From: Flavobacteriales bacterium | GTDB taxonomy: Bacteria > Bacteroidota > Bacteroidia > Flavobacteriales_D > CAJJDF01 | Direction of reading: 5' to 3' | Assembly: GCA_020630395.1 (NCBI GenBank) | Contig: JAHDBM010000002.1 | Coordinates: 84,234 to 148,233 of the forward strand | DNA: 64,000 nt | Notes under the pieces: generated by a model | Databases searched by the model: none | The model's input: only the letters and a program-made list of their open reading frames with translations | What the model was told of the DNA's origin: nothing | Part shown: positions 1 through 10,600 of the stretch, piece by piece | Layout: the number at the start of each line of letters is the position of its first letter | Numbering within the stretch: position 1 is the first letter of the stretch | Made by a program: the position numbers and the translations under genes

Positions 1-285
1 ATTTAACGAGGGAGGTATTTTAATACCATCATTAACCGAAAAACAGAGTCCGTTTGCTTGGTTTTTTCCATGATATGGGTCTTGTCCAATAATAACAACC
101 TTAACCTGGTTAAAAGGCGTTAAATTAAAAGCATTAAACATTAATTTATGAGTAGGATAAACGGTTTTATTGTTCAATTCTTCCTCTAAAAAGTCTTCTA
201 ATTCTTTGAAATATTCTTTTTGTATTTCGTTATAAAGAATATCATTCCAAGAATCATCAGTTAAGTATTGAGTTAGTAAGTCCAT
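1..285 (-). CDS. ung: Uracil-DNA glycosylase, N-terminal part (partial)
   Basis: Family 1 uracil-DNA glycosylase, which removes uracil from DNA to start base excision repair. The gene reads leftward from an ATG at 285 and runs off the window edge, so only the first 95 codons are present. The visible part contains the family's water-activating motif GQDPYHG followed by the typical GLCFSV and IPPSL stretches, which is diagnostic. The N-terminus ([13 protein letters not shown]) matches the usual helix before the catalytic loop. The uracil-recognition and DNA-intercalation loops lie outside the window and cannot be checked. Confidence 0.93.
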   Translation of the reverse strand, partial: MDLLTQYLTDDSWNDILYNEIQKEYFKELEDFLEEELNNKTVYPTHKLMFNAFNLTPFNQVKVVIIGQDPYHGKNQANGLCFSVNDGIKIPPSLN

Positions 286-428
286 AAAAGACAACAAATT
301 TAAATTAAGAAAAGTTACAATTGTTAACAACTTGTTTATAACTATACCTTATGCATTGGAACAAATATAAGACTATATACGTTTTTTTGTATATCCTTTT
401 ATATATAGATATTTAATACAACAAGTAA

Positions 429-605
429 ATGAAGAAATTAGCATCACACACCATTATTGGATTAGCAATACTCTCTCTTAGTTCATGTTTCCTTTTTCAA
501 AAGCATGAAGATTGTCCAGCTTATGGTTCAAATGAAAAAGTAAATCAACAAGTAGAGAAAAACATTGATGTTAATGCTGTTATTTTAGAAGAAGATAAGG
601 CTTAA
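429..605 (+). CDS. Small lipoprotein of unknown function (58 aa)
   Basis: A short gene encoding 58 residues. It starts with a basic end (MKK), a hydrophobic stretch and a lipobox (LSSC), so the product is probably exported and lipid-anchored at Cys20. The mature part is short, acidic and polar, with one further cysteine near the lipidation site. A strong hairpin terminator follows 19 bases after the stop, which supports a real, separately transcribed gene. I do not recognise the family. Small lipoproteins of this shape are common in Bacteroidota, and the function cannot be inferred. Confidence 0.7.
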   Translation: MKKLASHTIIGLAILSLSSCFLFQKHEDCPAYGSNEKVNQQVEKNIDVNAVILEEDKA

Positions 606-624
606 TAGTTTAAATTAATTTTTT

Positions 625-655
625 AAAAAGCGACCTAATTTAGGTCGCTTTTTTT
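625..655 (+). terminator. Rho-independent terminator
   Basis: A near-perfect inverted repeat (AAAAAGCGACCTAA with its complement) ends in a run of T, 19 bases after the small lipoprotein gene. Its A-rich left arm would allow weak action in the other direction too. Confidence 0.88.
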
Positions 656-728
656 ATAAACGAGTAATTACAAATAATAAAATAATATTCGTACCTTTTA
701 TCTAGCTTAATAGAGGAAGTAATAACAG

Positions 729-1481
729 ATGAAAAGCCATATATATATATTATTCTTGATGTGTTTCTTGTGTGTCGAGTTATATGCACAAGAACCAGCT
801 AAACAAGTTAATCAAGCAGGCTTTAGATCTGAGTGGTTTGGAGGTCTTCAACTTCATAGTGCTGGCTGGGGCGGAACGCTAACCAGGGCTAAGTTTAAGA
901 ACTACAAACAATACAATTTGTTTTCATTAGATTTTGTAACAATAAAACATCCAAAGGAATTTAAGGTTTTAAACCCAGCATTAGAAAGCGCAAAAAGTTA
1001 TAAGTATGGTAAGCTAAATGGTTTTATGCAAACTAGGTTAGGTTACGGTAGACGATTTATGTTGTTTGAGAAATTTAGAGAAAAAGGGGTTGAAATATAT
1101 TTTTCAGGTCAATTTGGAGCTAACTTAGGCATATTAAAACCTATATATTTAGAAATAATAGCCTTCGATAATAACGGAAACCCAATCCAAGGGACAGTTT
1201 CGGAAAGATACGATCCTATAAAGCATAATGAATTGAATATATACGGCAAGTCTTCGTCATTTAAAGGGCTTGGTGAAAGTGATCTAATTTATGGAGGATT
1301 CTTAAAGGCAAGTTTTTCATTTGAATTTGCTAAGGATAGAGAAAAAATATTAGCATTAGAAACTGGACTAGTGGCAGATATTTATCCGCAAAAAGTTCCA
1401 ATAATGGCATTTCAAGACAACCAACAAGTATTTATAAATTTATTTATCAATATTTTGTTTGGTAGAAAATACTACGATTAA
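729..1481 (+). CDS. Outer-membrane beta-barrel-like protein upstream of lipA
   Basis: A 250-residue protein with a cleavable signal peptide (hydrophobic core at residues 5-18, likely cut after LYAQ). The mature part is rich in alternating aromatic and polar strands and glycine, ending in FGRKYYD, as in small outer-membrane barrels. It lies one base upstream of lipA (TAA at 1479-1481, ATG at 1483), so the two are almost certainly co-transcribed and translationally coupled. I recognise no named family. An outer-membrane location is inferred from composition, not from a specific motif. Confidence 0.75.
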   Translation: MKSHIYILFLMCFLCVELYAQEPAKQVNQAGFRSEWFGGLQLHSAGWGGTLTRAKFKNYKQYNLFSLDFVTIKHPKEFKVLNPALESAKSYKYGKLNGFMQTRLGYGRRFMLFEKFREKGVEIYFSGQFGANLGILKPIYLEIIAFDNNGNPIQGTVSERYDPIKHNELNIYGKSSSFKGLGESDLIYGGFLKASFSFEFAKDREKILALETGLVADIYPQKVPIMAFQDNQQVFINLFINILFGRKYYD

Positions 1482-1482
1482 C

Positions 1483-2343
1483 ATGGAAGAGGCAGTTGAG
1501 AAAAAAGTAAAAAAACCAAAGTGGTTAAGAGTAAAATTACCAACAGGAGAGGAATTTAAAAAAGTTCGGAACATTGTTGATGAGCATCAGTTACACACGA
1601 TATGTCAAAGTGGTAATTGTCCTAATATGGGCGAATGTTGGGGAGCTGGTACAGCTACGTTTATGATTTTAGGAAACACCTGTACAAGATCATGTGGATT
1701 TTGTTCAGTAGCTACAGGTAAGCCATTAGATGTAGATCCTTTTGAGCCTGCTAAAGTAGCGAAATCAGTTAGCTTGATGAGTGTTAAGCATTGTGTTATT
1801 ACCTCTGTAGATAGAGATGATCTTCCAGATGCAGGAGCTGAAGTATGGGCACAAACGGTAAGAGCCATAAGAAGAAAGTCGCCAGAGACAACTATGGAAA
1901 CATTAATCCCTGACTTTATGGGGAAATGGGATAGCCTTCAAAAAATTATTGATGTGGCTCCGGAAATAGTTTCTCACAATCTTGAAACAGTAAGAAGATT
2001 AACGAAAGAAGTTAGAATTCAAGCTAAATACAACAGAAGTTTAGAGGTGTTAAGAAGATTAAAAGAAGGAGGAATGAAAACTAAATCAGGAGTTATGCTT
2101 GGTTTAGGTGAATCTTATGAGGAAGTTATAGAAGCAATGGATGATCTAAGATCAGTAGGAGTAGATATTTTAACATTGGGACAATACTTGCAGCCAACAC
2201 CACAACATTTACCAGTTGTAGAATTTATTACGCCAGAGATTTTTAATGAGTTTAAAGAAATTGGATTGAAAAAAGGATTTAGGTTTGTAGAAAGCGGACC
2301 TTTGGTAAGATCCTCTTATCATGCAGAAAAACATCTTTTTTAA
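1483..2343 (+). CDS. lipA: Lipoyl synthase
   Basis: Radical-SAM enzyme that inserts two sulfurs into protein-bound octanoyl groups, making the lipoyl cofactor of 2-oxoacid dehydrogenases and of GcvH (encoded at 27.7 kb). Both iron-sulfur sites are visible: the auxiliary cluster cysteines C41, C46 and C52 ([12 protein letters not shown]) and the radical-SAM cysteines C67, C71 and C74 (CTRSCGFC). The C-terminal PLVRSSYHA motif carries the serine that ligates the auxiliary cluster in characterised LipA. At 286 residues it is of normal length. I chose the ATG at 1483 over a TTG at 1459, which would overlap the upstream gene and add eight unconserved residues. Confidence 0.97.
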   Translation: MEEAVEKKVKKPKWLRVKLPTGEEFKKVRNIVDEHQLHTICQSGNCPNMGECWGAGTATFMILGNTCTRSCGFCSVATGKPLDVDPFEPAKVAKSVSLMSVKHCVITSVDRDDLPDAGAEVWAQTVRAIRRKSPETTMETLIPDFMGKWDSLQKIIDVAPEIVSHNLETVRRLTKEVRIQAKYNRSLEVLRRLKEGGMKTKSGVMLGLGESYEEVIEAMDDLRSVGVDILTLGQYLQPTPQHLPVVEFITPEIFNEFKEIGLKKGFRFVESGPLVRSSYHAEKHLF

Positions 2344-2366
2344 CGTTAGATTGGTATAAAATTTTA

Positions 2367-2407
2367 AAAAAATAGGCTTAAAATAGATATGTTTTAAGCC
2401 TATTTTT
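2367..2407 (+). terminator. Rho-independent terminator after lipA
   Basis: The inverted repeat AATAGGCTTAAAA with its complement (2371-2383 and 2392-2404) is followed by T-rich sequence. It closes the outer-membrane-protein/lipA transcript. Confidence 0.85.
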
Positions 2408-2442
2408 CTTTCTTTTATGTAAAGAATTTATTAATCTTTTCT

Positions 2443-2450
2443 TAACTTTG
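2443..2450 (+). promoter_or_regulatory. Probable -7 promoter element
   Basis: TAACTTTG matches the Bacteroidota -7 consensus TAnnTTTG exactly, 52 bases before the start codon of the secreted propeller gene. No clear TTTG -33 element is seen at the expected distance, so this is a moderate call. Confidence 0.45.
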
Positions 2451-2502
2451 ATAGGTATTGGTTTGTTGAAACTGATACTTTGTTTATTGAAACTTACACA
2501 TT

Positions 2503-5487
2503 ATGAAAATAAAAGGCATATTAGGATTACTAGCGGCTGTTGGAGGAGGAGTTATTGCAACTACAATGCTATCTCCAAAAGAAGAAAATTTAACAAGCTA
2601 TATCCCAAGAGATAATCAAGTAAAAGAGCAGGGAGCTCAAGGGATGATTGAGTATTTAAATTCAGTAAGAAAAAATGTTAATACTGGAAAGATAGAGGCC
2701 CAAGACTATATTAATGCCGTTAAATCGGTTAAACAGTTTGTTGCAAATCAATCTTCTAGAGCAGTTAATTTATCGTTTGTGCCAGAAGGACCTGATAACT
2801 TTGGAGGAAGAACAAGGGCTATTCAAGTTGATATTAACGACAATAACACAATTTATGCAGGTAGTGTATCGGGAGGCTTATATAAGTCAACTAATAGAGG
2901 TAATACTTGGCAAAGGGTTGAAGCTTTTTCAGATAATTTAGCCGTTTCTTCGATTGCGCAAACTAAATCGGGGACAATATATGTTGCAACTGGTAGCTCA
3001 TTTGAATTAAGTAGTATAGCTAATGGTGCTTCTGGAGGACATAGAGCTGATGGAGTGTGGTATACAGATGATGAAGGAGCTTCTTTTTCTAAATTAACAC
3101 CAACACCATTATGGACAGTTGGAATAAATCAACTTATAGCTGATCCTATTGCAAATGATAAGTTATGGGTGGCTGGAGAAGGTTCAATAAGATTAACAAC
3201 AGTAGAAAACAAAACTAATTTTAATAATATATCTGGTATAGTTGCTTCTTGTGATGATATTAAAGCCTCTCCGGATGGTCAAATGTTTTTAGCACTTGCA
3301 GGTAATAGAACTTATGTAAGTACAGATGCAGGTAGTACGTTTTCTAGGGTTTCTGGAACAGGATCAGGGCAAATAAAAGAAATAGGAGGGATTACTAGAA
3401 TGGAAGGTGCAATTGGTTTTGATAAAAATGAATTGGGTAATTATACACTTTTTGTAGTTCAAGTTAAATCAGGAAGCCTAGGGAAATTAAATGGAATTTG
3501 GTTGTCTAAAGATAATGGAGTTAATTGGACAGAAGTAGTACCAGGAACTCCAAATACACTTGATGCAGCTGCAGCATTCGCTACAGATCCATTTTCTGGT
3601 AGTACACAATGGCAAGGTAATTATGATTGTATTATCTCTGGAATACCTTCTCAACCTAACAACTTTATTGTAGGTGGAGTTAGACTCTTTAGGTATGATG
3701 GTAACTTTGGTGTTGTAGCATCTAACCAAGCTGATCCAACTAGCCCTTTGTATGTTCATTCTGATATACATGAATTTCACTGGGATAATACAGGTAGATT
3801 ATATATAGGTAGTGATGGTGGAGTATCTGTATCTGATAACATGCAAACGTTATCTTCTCCTTCATATTATGTATCAAACAGAGGGTATAACACTATGCAA
3901 TTATACGGTATTGGATATTCAAAATTTGGTGATTTGATTGGAGGATCGCAAGATAACGGAACTAAGTACAAAGATGTATCTAATCTAGGTACAACCCCAT
4001 TAGAATTTACCACAGCTTTTGGAGGAGATGGCTTTGATTGTGATATTTCTTATTTAAATTCAGATGTAGCTCTAGTTACTTCGCAAACAGGAGTTATAGC
4101 AAGAGTACTTGCTAATGGAGCTGGAGGAGGAATTATTACGTCAGATGATATGCTTGGTATACCAGCTCAGTTTCATACAACTATACGAATGTTTGAAAAT
4201 GAGAATGATACTAACAGTACAGATTCTGTTTGGTTTGTTGCAACTGAAAGTAAAAATGCTGGTGAAACAATAATGGTTCCAAGTAAAAATATGGATATTT
4301 TATTTCCACATGTATTAACTCAGCCACTTAACGTTACGTTAGATAGTATTTTTATTAATAACGATACTGTTATTGATGGCGTTAATTATAATACTGGTGA
4401 TACAGCATATAAGTATTTATCTAGGGATACCATACGAATCCAAGATGTTGTCCAAACAATTACAGCTTCTGGTTTTACAGGAGCAGGTGGTTTATGGGTT
4501 ACTAGAGGAGTGTTAAGATTTGGGACCACACCTGTTTGGTGGAAGGTATTAAATTCTGTTGGCGAAGTTAGATCTATCGAATGGTCTAAGGATGGCGATA
4601 TTTTATATGTTGGAGAAACAAGTGGTAGACTTACCAGAATTAAAGGATTTAATGGTGTGTATTATAATAACGAAGCGAACGATACAATAAATGGGATAAA
4701 TGATGCCGACTCAGCAGGATACAAATATGCAGATGTAAGAAGCGGAACTCAGCAACTACAAGTTGATGTAATTAAAAACCCATCATCAGGTCAAACATTA
4801 ACAGGTATTGCTGTTGATCCAAATGATCCTGAACATGTCGTAATTACGCTTGGTGGTTATGGAGCTTCTACTAACATAATGAAGTCTACTACAGCAGCAT
4901 CAACTACTGGAACGTCATCTTTTACATCTATAAAAGGAAACCTGCCTACATTACCTTGTTATGATGCAATCATTGATTATCAAAACCCAAATATTATTGT
5001 TGTTGCTACTGAAATGGGTATATACGGATCTGATAATGGAGGAGGTTCTTGGACATCTCAAAACACTGAATTAGGAATAGTTCCAGTTTTTGCTTTACGC
5101 CAACAATGGAGAGGTTGGGATAAAGTAGATAATCAAGGTGTTATATATGCTGGAACACATGGTAGAGGTATATGGAGTTCTTCTTCATTATTATCTGTAG
5201 AGGAAAATGATTTGACTGAAAAATCGGCTCTTAAACTAGTTAATGTTTATCCTAATCCTGCCGATCAACTAACAAATCTTTCTTTTGAAATAAACGAAAC
5301 AAAGGATGTTACATTAAGTATATTTAGTATTCAAGGGAGATTAATAGAAACTAAGACTATTAATAGTGCACAAGCAGGGTTAGTAAAGACTACTTTAAAT
5401 GTTGAGAACTACACTAAAGGAACTTACTTTGTAAATATTCAAAGTGAGGGTAGTAAATTTAAAGTGGCTAAGTTTATCAAAAACTAA
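2503..5487 (+). CDS. Secreted beta-propeller (Asp-box) protein with T9SS type A sorting domain
   Basis: A 994-residue secreted protein. A hydrophobic N-terminal segment (residues 4-22) serves as export signal. The body carries Asp-box/BNR-like repeats such as SGGLYKSTNRGNTWQRV and LSKDNGVNWTEV, plus aromatic-glycine blades typical of sortilin/sialidase-type propellers. The last 80 or so residues form a type A sorting domain (VYPNPADQ then GTYFVNIQ and a basic end), which directs export through the type IX system and attachment or release at the cell surface. No catalytic sialidase arginine triad is evident, so I call it a propeller protein, not an enzyme. It stands alone between two terminators. 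Its substrate is unknown. Confidence 0.88.
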   Translation: MKIKGILGLLAAVGGGVIATTMLSPKEENLTSYIPRDNQVKEQGAQGMIEYLNSVRKNVNTGKIEAQDYINAVKSVKQFVANQSSRAVNLSFVPEGPDNFGGRTRAIQVDINDNNTIYAGSVSGGLYKSTNRGNTWQRVEAFSDNLAVSSIAQTKSGTIYVATGSSFELSSIANGASGGHRADGVWYTDDEGASFSKLTPTPLWTVGINQLIADPIANDKLWVAGEGSIRLTTVENKTNFNNISGIVASCDDIKASPDGQMFLALAGNRTYVSTDAGSTFSRVSGTGSGQIKEIGGITRMEGAIGFDKNELGNYTLFVVQVKSGSLGKLNGIWLSKDNGVNWTEVVPGTPNTLDAAAAFATDPFSGSTQWQGNYDCIISGIPSQPNNFIVGGVRLFRYDGNFGVVASNQADPTSPLYVHSDIHEFHWDNTGRLYIGSDGGVSVSDNMQTLSSPSYYVSNRGYNTMQLYGIGYSKFGDLIGGSQDNGTKYKDVSNLGTTPLEFTTAFGGDGFDCDISYLNSDVALVTSQTGVIARVLANGAGGGIITSDDMLGIPAQFHTTIRMFENENDTNSTDSVWFVATESKNAGETIMVPSKNMDILFPHVLTQPLNVTLDSIFINNDTVIDGVNYNTGDTAYKYLSRDTIRIQDVVQTITASGFTGAGGLWVTRGVLRFGTTPVWWKVLNSVGEVRSIEWSKDGDILYVGETSGRLTRIKGFNGVYYNNEANDTINGINDADSAGYKYADVRSGTQQLQVDVIKNPSSGQTLTGIAVDPNDPEHVVITLGGYGASTNIMKSTTAASTTGTSSFTSIKGNLPTLPCYDAIIDYQNPNIIVVATEMGIYGSDNGGGSWTSQNTELGIVPVFALRQQWRGWDKVDNQGVIYAGTHGRGIWSSSSLLSVEENDLTEKSALKLVNVYPNPADQLTNLSFEINETKDVTLSIFSIQGRLIETKTINSAQAGLVKTTLNVENYTKGTYFVNIQSEGSKFKVAKFIKN

Positions 5488-5509
5488 TAAAAGACACTTA
5501 TAAATTTTT

Positions 5510-5543
5510 AAAGGGTAAAAGCTTATGCTTTTACCCTTTTTTT
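5510..5543. terminator. Bidirectional terminator between convergent genes
   Basis: A perfect 13-bp stem (AAAGGGTAAAAGC, loop TTAT) with T- and A-rich flanks lies between the propeller gene and kdtA, which converge. It overlaps the kdtA stop codon. Confidence 0.88.
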
Positions 5544-6753
5544 ATGAGCTAATCTTGTCTAAGATACTTTGAGTTGCTCCGGTTCTATTTAAAATAAAAT
5601 TGTTGTTTTTATTTTTATCTTCAATTAATAACTTAGGATTTGTATGGTATTTAAATATAACTTCATCAATATTATTAGCGTTTAATATTTCGTAAGCGAC
5701 CCCATTATTTAGTATGTCTTTTGCTTCTCTGTATTTGGTGTGATTATTTCCAAAGCATACTGGTAACCCAAAACATGCTGGCTCAAGAATATTATGCAAA
5801 GCATTAGAATAGCCACCACCAATAAAAGCGACATCTCCATATTGATATAAATTAGAAAGAATACCAATAGAGTCTATTATTAAAACATCAAAATCTGAGG
5901 GGTTATCTTTCCATGAAGAATATAATACTGCATCAGTAAATTTTCCCTTAATTATATTGATATGGGTTATACTTATATCATGTGGAGCAATAATTAATTG
6001 CACATTGTTTAAATGAATATCACAAAGAATGTCTTCTTCTTTTTCCCAAGAACTTCCTGCTATTAATAATAAACGCTCATCTTTATAATCCTTTATATAA
6101 GGAATGTTTTTTGGGTTTTGTGCAGTTAAATTTACTCTATCATATCTTGTGTCACCACTATGAATACCGTTAAGGTTGTTATTGTTTAAAATGGCTAATG
6201 ATTCTTTATCTTGAACAAAAATATCAGTAGGAAGTGTTAATATGTTCTTATACCATTTCCCATACCATTTAAAAAAAACTTGGTCTTCCCTAAAAACCGC
6301 AGAAACTATATAAAAAGGAATTTTTTTATCACTTAATGCTTTAAAGTAGTAGTACCAAAACTCATATTTAATAAAATAAGCCTGTTTTAAATCAAGTGTA
6401 TTAATAAACCGAATAGCATTTTGTTTACTATCGATAGGTAAGTAGCAAACATAATCAGCAAGCTCATAATCCTTTCTTATCTCATAACCAGAAGGAGAAA
6501 AGAAGGTAACAAGAATAGATATTGAAGGGTCTTTTTTCTTTAAGGCTTCAATAAGCGGTTTTCCCTGTTCAAATTCACCTAAAGAGGCACAGTGAAACCA
6601 ATGAATGTTTTGTAGTCCATGGGTATGCATTTTGAGTTTACTTTCCCAGTCTTTTCTTCCGTTTACCCATAATTTAGCTTTAGGGTTAAATAGTGCAGCA
6701 AACTTAATAAAAAGGCTATAAGAGCTAACAGATATATTATATACGAAACGCAT
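5542..6753 (-). CDS. waaA: 3-deoxy-D-manno-octulosonic acid transferase
   Basis: Kdo transferase (KdtA/WaaA), a GT-B fold glycosyltransferase that adds Kdo from CMP-Kdo to lipid IVA at the inner membrane, an early step of lipopolysaccharide core assembly. At 403 residues it has normal length. The N-terminal acceptor domain has WFHCASLGEFEQGKPL, which contains the conserved catalytic glutamate, and KYEFWYYY. The C-terminal donor domain has FIGGGYSNALHNILEP, the conserved CMP-Kdo binding region. A hydrophobic N-terminal segment fits membrane association. It is probably monocistronic or follows the outer-membrane gene at 6814. Confidence 0.94.
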   Translation of the reverse strand: MRFVYNISVSSYSLFIKFAALFNPKAKLWVNGRKDWESKLKMHTHGLQNIHWFHCASLGEFEQGKPLIEALKKKDPSISILVTFFSPSGYEIRKDYELADYVCYLPIDSKQNAIRFINTLDLKQAYFIKYEFWYYYFKALSDKKIPFYIVSAVFREDQVFFKWYGKWYKNILTLPTDIFVQDKESLAILNNNNLNGIHSGDTRYDRVNLTAQNPKNIPYIKDYKDERLLLIAGSSWEKEEDILCDIHLNNVQLIIAPHDISITHINIIKGKFTDAVLYSSWKDNPSDFDVLIIDSIGILSNLYQYGDVAFIGGGYSNALHNILEPACFGLPVCFGNNHTKYREAKDILNNGVAYEILNANNIDEVIFKYHTNPKLLIEDKNKNNNFILNRTGATQSILDKISS

Positions 6754-6813
6754 GATGCGTAAAAATAAAATAAAAAAAGAGCAAACGTATATTTGCTCTC
6801 ATATTTCATTTAA

Positions 6814-7527
6814 TTAAAAACCGTTTACAGTAAATCCTACACTATATGGCATCAATTGTTCATGTTTATCTTTTTCGAATAAAGTCAATAAGCTATAATT
6901 AAAAAATGCACCAATTTTACCTCTTCCTATTCTAATAGTAGCATCTAGTTTAAACGGATTTAAATTAAAATGACCACTAGTTTTAACCTTATAAATTTGA
7001 TTATCTACTCTGTATTTTTGTTTATACTTTCCATACAACTTAAGCCCAGGGATTATACCAGTAGATAGTTGATAATATCGGTATTTAATTTCTTTATTAA
7101 ATCTAATTAAAATAGGAGTTTGTATATAAATGAGCTTTAATCTATTTTTTGTGTAAGAATTATCAATTTCTTCACTAATAGTTGTTACATCATCATTAAA
7201 GGTTAAGTTGGAATTATTTAAAAGGTGATAGTACCTTAGTTCAGCTCCAAGACCAAGTGTATAACTTAAAAGTTGATCTTTGTCTTCAGCAGTATTTTTC
7301 ATAAAATTTAAAGAGAAACTTTTAGATTTAGACGGGTCTAGTTTAAAGCTACTAGGAAATCTAGAAAAATCATTAGTTAAAACTCCACTTACAGCACCAA
7401 TATCAGTAGATACCATAGAGATAGAATTCATAAAATCCTCATACTTTTTAGCATTTTTTTTATTTCGTTTCTGTGTTGTTCCAAGTACTGGAGCTGTAAG
7501 AAAAATAAGGCAGATTAACTTTTTCAT
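6814..7527 (-). CDS. Outer-membrane beta-barrel-like protein
   Basis: A 237-residue protein with a signal peptide (MKKLICLIFLTAPVLG). The mature part has alternating hydrophobic strands and tyrosine-rich ends such as LSYTLGLGAELRYYHL and YYQLSTGIIPGLKLYG, the look of PorT-like outer-membrane barrels of Bacteroidota. I chose the ATG at 7527 because it starts the signal peptide directly; an upstream ATG at 7569 would put 14 extra hydrophobic residues in front of it. The gene lies 60 bases upstream of kdtA on the same strand and is divergent from mfd. The family is not certain and the function is unknown. Confidence 0.72.
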   Translation of the reverse strand: MKKLICLIFLTAPVLGTTQKRNKKNAKKYEDFMNSISMVSTDIGAVSGVLTNDFSRFPSSFKLDPSKSKSFSLNFMKNTAEDKDQLLSYTLGLGAELRYYHLLNNSNLTFNDDVTTISEEIDNSYTKNRLKLIYIQTPILIRFNKEIKYRYYQLSTGIIPGLKLYGKYKQKYRVDNQIYKVKTSGHFNLNPFKLDATIRIGRGKIGAFFNYSLLTLFEKDKHEQLMPYSVGFTVNGF

Positions 7528-7634
7528 AATAAATAGGATTTTATAAAACAAAATCAAATTGTATGCCAAAATAGTTTTGCCTAAAAAATTAAATTAAAAA
7601 TGAAAAGTAAATAACTAACTTTATTTAAGTAATT

Positions 7635-10600
7635 ATGAGCATATCAATTAACGACATAAAAGAACGCTACCTAACCTCTGTAAAGGTTCAAGACATAAAG
7701 TCTATTCTTGAAGAAGCTAGTGTGAAAATACACCTTAAAGGATTAATAGGATCTTCTCTAGAATTTGTTGCATCTGCCGTAGCATTTAAAGAAGATAACC
7801 TTAATTTATTTGTGCTATCTGATAAAGAAGAGGCTGCATATTTTTTTAATACACTAGAAAGTATAAACCCAGAGTTAAAAGGGAAGAAAATATATTTTTA
7901 TCCAGCTTCGTATAAAAGACCGTATCAAATAGAGCAAACTGATAATGCTAATGTTTTACAAAGAGCAGAAGTATTAAATGCTATTTCAAAAAATAGAAAA
8001 GGAACATTAGTAGTATCATATCCCGAAGCTTTAATAGAAAAAGTTGTAACAAAAAAACAACTTAAAAAGAATACAATTGAAGTTATTCAAGGGGAAACAT
8101 ATACCATAGATTTCCTAAATGAAGTATTTATAGAAAACAATTTCGAAAAAGTAGATTATGTATACGAACCAGGTCAGTTTTCTGTAAGAGGAGGAATTGT
8201 AGATGTATTTTCTTATTCATATGATTATCCCTATAGAATTGAGTTTTTTGGAGATGAAGTAGATTCCATACGATCATTTAATATTGCAGATCAATTATCC
8301 ATAAAAACACACAAAAAAATATCCATTACTCCTAATGTACAAGGAGAAATGTTGGAAGAAGATAGGTGTTCTTTCTTTGACTTTATTAATCATCAATCCG
8401 TAATATGGATGAAGTCTTACGAACATGCAAAAGGTAAAATTGCAGAAGGATACAACAAAGCAACTTATGCTTATGAAAAATTAGAATCAGAACTGAAAAG
8501 ACTTCCGCCTGATCAATTATATTTATCAGAAGAGGAATTACAGCAATCCTTAACTGATTTTAAACTAATAGAATTTGGTAATAGATCAGCATTTAATGCG
8601 AAAGAAATTATTCAATTCGATTGTTATCCTCAACCATCATTCAATAAAAAATTCGATTTACTAGCTAAAAATTTAATCGAGAATAACCGAGCAGAATATC
8701 AAAACTTTATTTTTTCAGATAATTCAAAACAAATCGAGAGGTTAATCGATATTTTTGAAGATATAGAGGAGGATGCAGAGTTTACACCAATAAATAATGC
8801 CATTCATGAAGGATTTATCGATAATAGTTTAAAACTAGTTTGTTATACCGATCATCAAATATTTGAACGTTACCATAGGTTTAAACTTAAAGAAGGATTT
8901 CAAAAATCGAATGAGCAAGTTAGCTTAAAAGAAATCTATGGATTAAAGAAAGGAGACTTTATTGTTCATGTAGATCATGGAATTGGAGAGTTTTCTGGAC
9001 TTCAAAAAATTGAAGTAAATGGTAAAGAACAAGAAGCTATTCGTTTAATATACCAAGGAGGAGATGTGCTATATGTTAGTATTCATTCTTTACATAGAAT
9101 ATCTAAGTTTTCAGGTAAAGATGGTAAACAACCAAAGATTAATAAACTAGGAACAGCTACTTGGAAAAACTTAAAAGATAAAACTAGAAAAAGAGTAAAA
9201 GAAGTAGCATTCGATTTGATAAAACTCTACGCTAAACGTAAAGTTAAAAAAGGGTTTGCCTTTTCTCCAGATACCTATTTGCAACATGAGCTTGAAGCAT
9301 CATTCATGTACGAAGACACTCCCGATCAACATAAGTCTACCATAGCAGTTAAAGAGGATATGGAGAAGGAAATACCAATGGATCGTTTAGTATGCGGAGA
9401 TGTTGGGTTTGGAAAAACAGAAATTGCAATTCGAGCAGCTTTTAAAGCAGTTGCCGATAATAAACAAGTAGCTATTTTAGTTCCAACTACTATTTTAAGT
9501 TTTCAGCATGCTAGGAGTTTTACAGCTCGTTTAAAAGATTTCCCTTGTACTGTAGAATATGTTAACAGGTTTAGATCTGCTAAGAAAAACAAAGATGTTT
9601 TAGAACGATTAGCAAAAGGAGAAGTAGACATTATAATTGGAACACATAAAATAGTAGGGAAAAACGTAAAGTTTAAAGACTTAGGATTATTAATAATTGA
9701 TGAAGAGCAAAAATTTGGAGTAGGTGTTAAAGACAAACTTAAAACCATAAAAGAGAATGTCGATACCCTAACTCTTACAGCAACACCTATCCCTCGAACC
9801 TTGCAATTTTCGTTAATGGGAGCTAGGGATTTATCCGTTATCACCACTCCGCCACCAAATAGACAGCCCATAGATACTCAAATGCATACGTTTAATGAGG
9901 AAATGATTCGAGATGCAATTGGTTATGAAATGCAAAGAGGAGGGCAAACCTATTTTGTTCATAATAGAATTCAAAATATTAAGGAAATAGCAGGAATGAT
10001 TCAAAGACTAATTCCAGATTGTAAAGTAGCTATTATTCATGGACAAATGGAAGGGCAACAAATCGAAGCTGTTATGCTAGATTTTATTGAGGGTATGTAT
10101 GATGTGTTAGTGGCTACATCCATAATAGAATCTGGTATTGATGTGCCAAATGCCAATACTATGATTATTAATAATGCTAATAATTTTGGATTAAGTGATT
10201 TGCATCAAATGAGAGGGCGTATTGGTCGATCTAATAAAAAAGCATTTTGTCATTTAATCACTCCGCCCATGCACATGATAAGCAGTGATTCTAGAAAAAG
10301 ACTGCAAGCCATTGAACAATTTAGTGATTTGGGAAGTGGATTTAATATCGCTATGAAAGATTTAGATATTCGTGGGGCAGGAGATTTATTAGGCGCAAAT
10401 CAAAGCGGGTATATTAATGATATAGGCTTTGCTACGTATCAAAAAATACTAAACGAAACTATAGAAGAGCTAAAACAAAATGAGTTTAAGGAATTATTCG
10501 AAGATGAGAATAACGATAAATTTCATGAAGTAAATGATTTTCAATTAGAAACCGATTTAGAAATTCTAATTCCAGATGATTATGTAAATAATATAGCCGA

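Noticed and set aside
1459-1482. An earlier TTG start for lipA
   Set aside because: It overlaps the upstream gene and adds residues not expected before the LipA N-terminus; the ATG at 1483 sits one base after the previous stop.
9503-9871. A 122-residue minus-strand frame inside mfd
   Set aside because: It lies fully within the conserved helicase region of mfd and shows only low-complexity hydrophobic composition.
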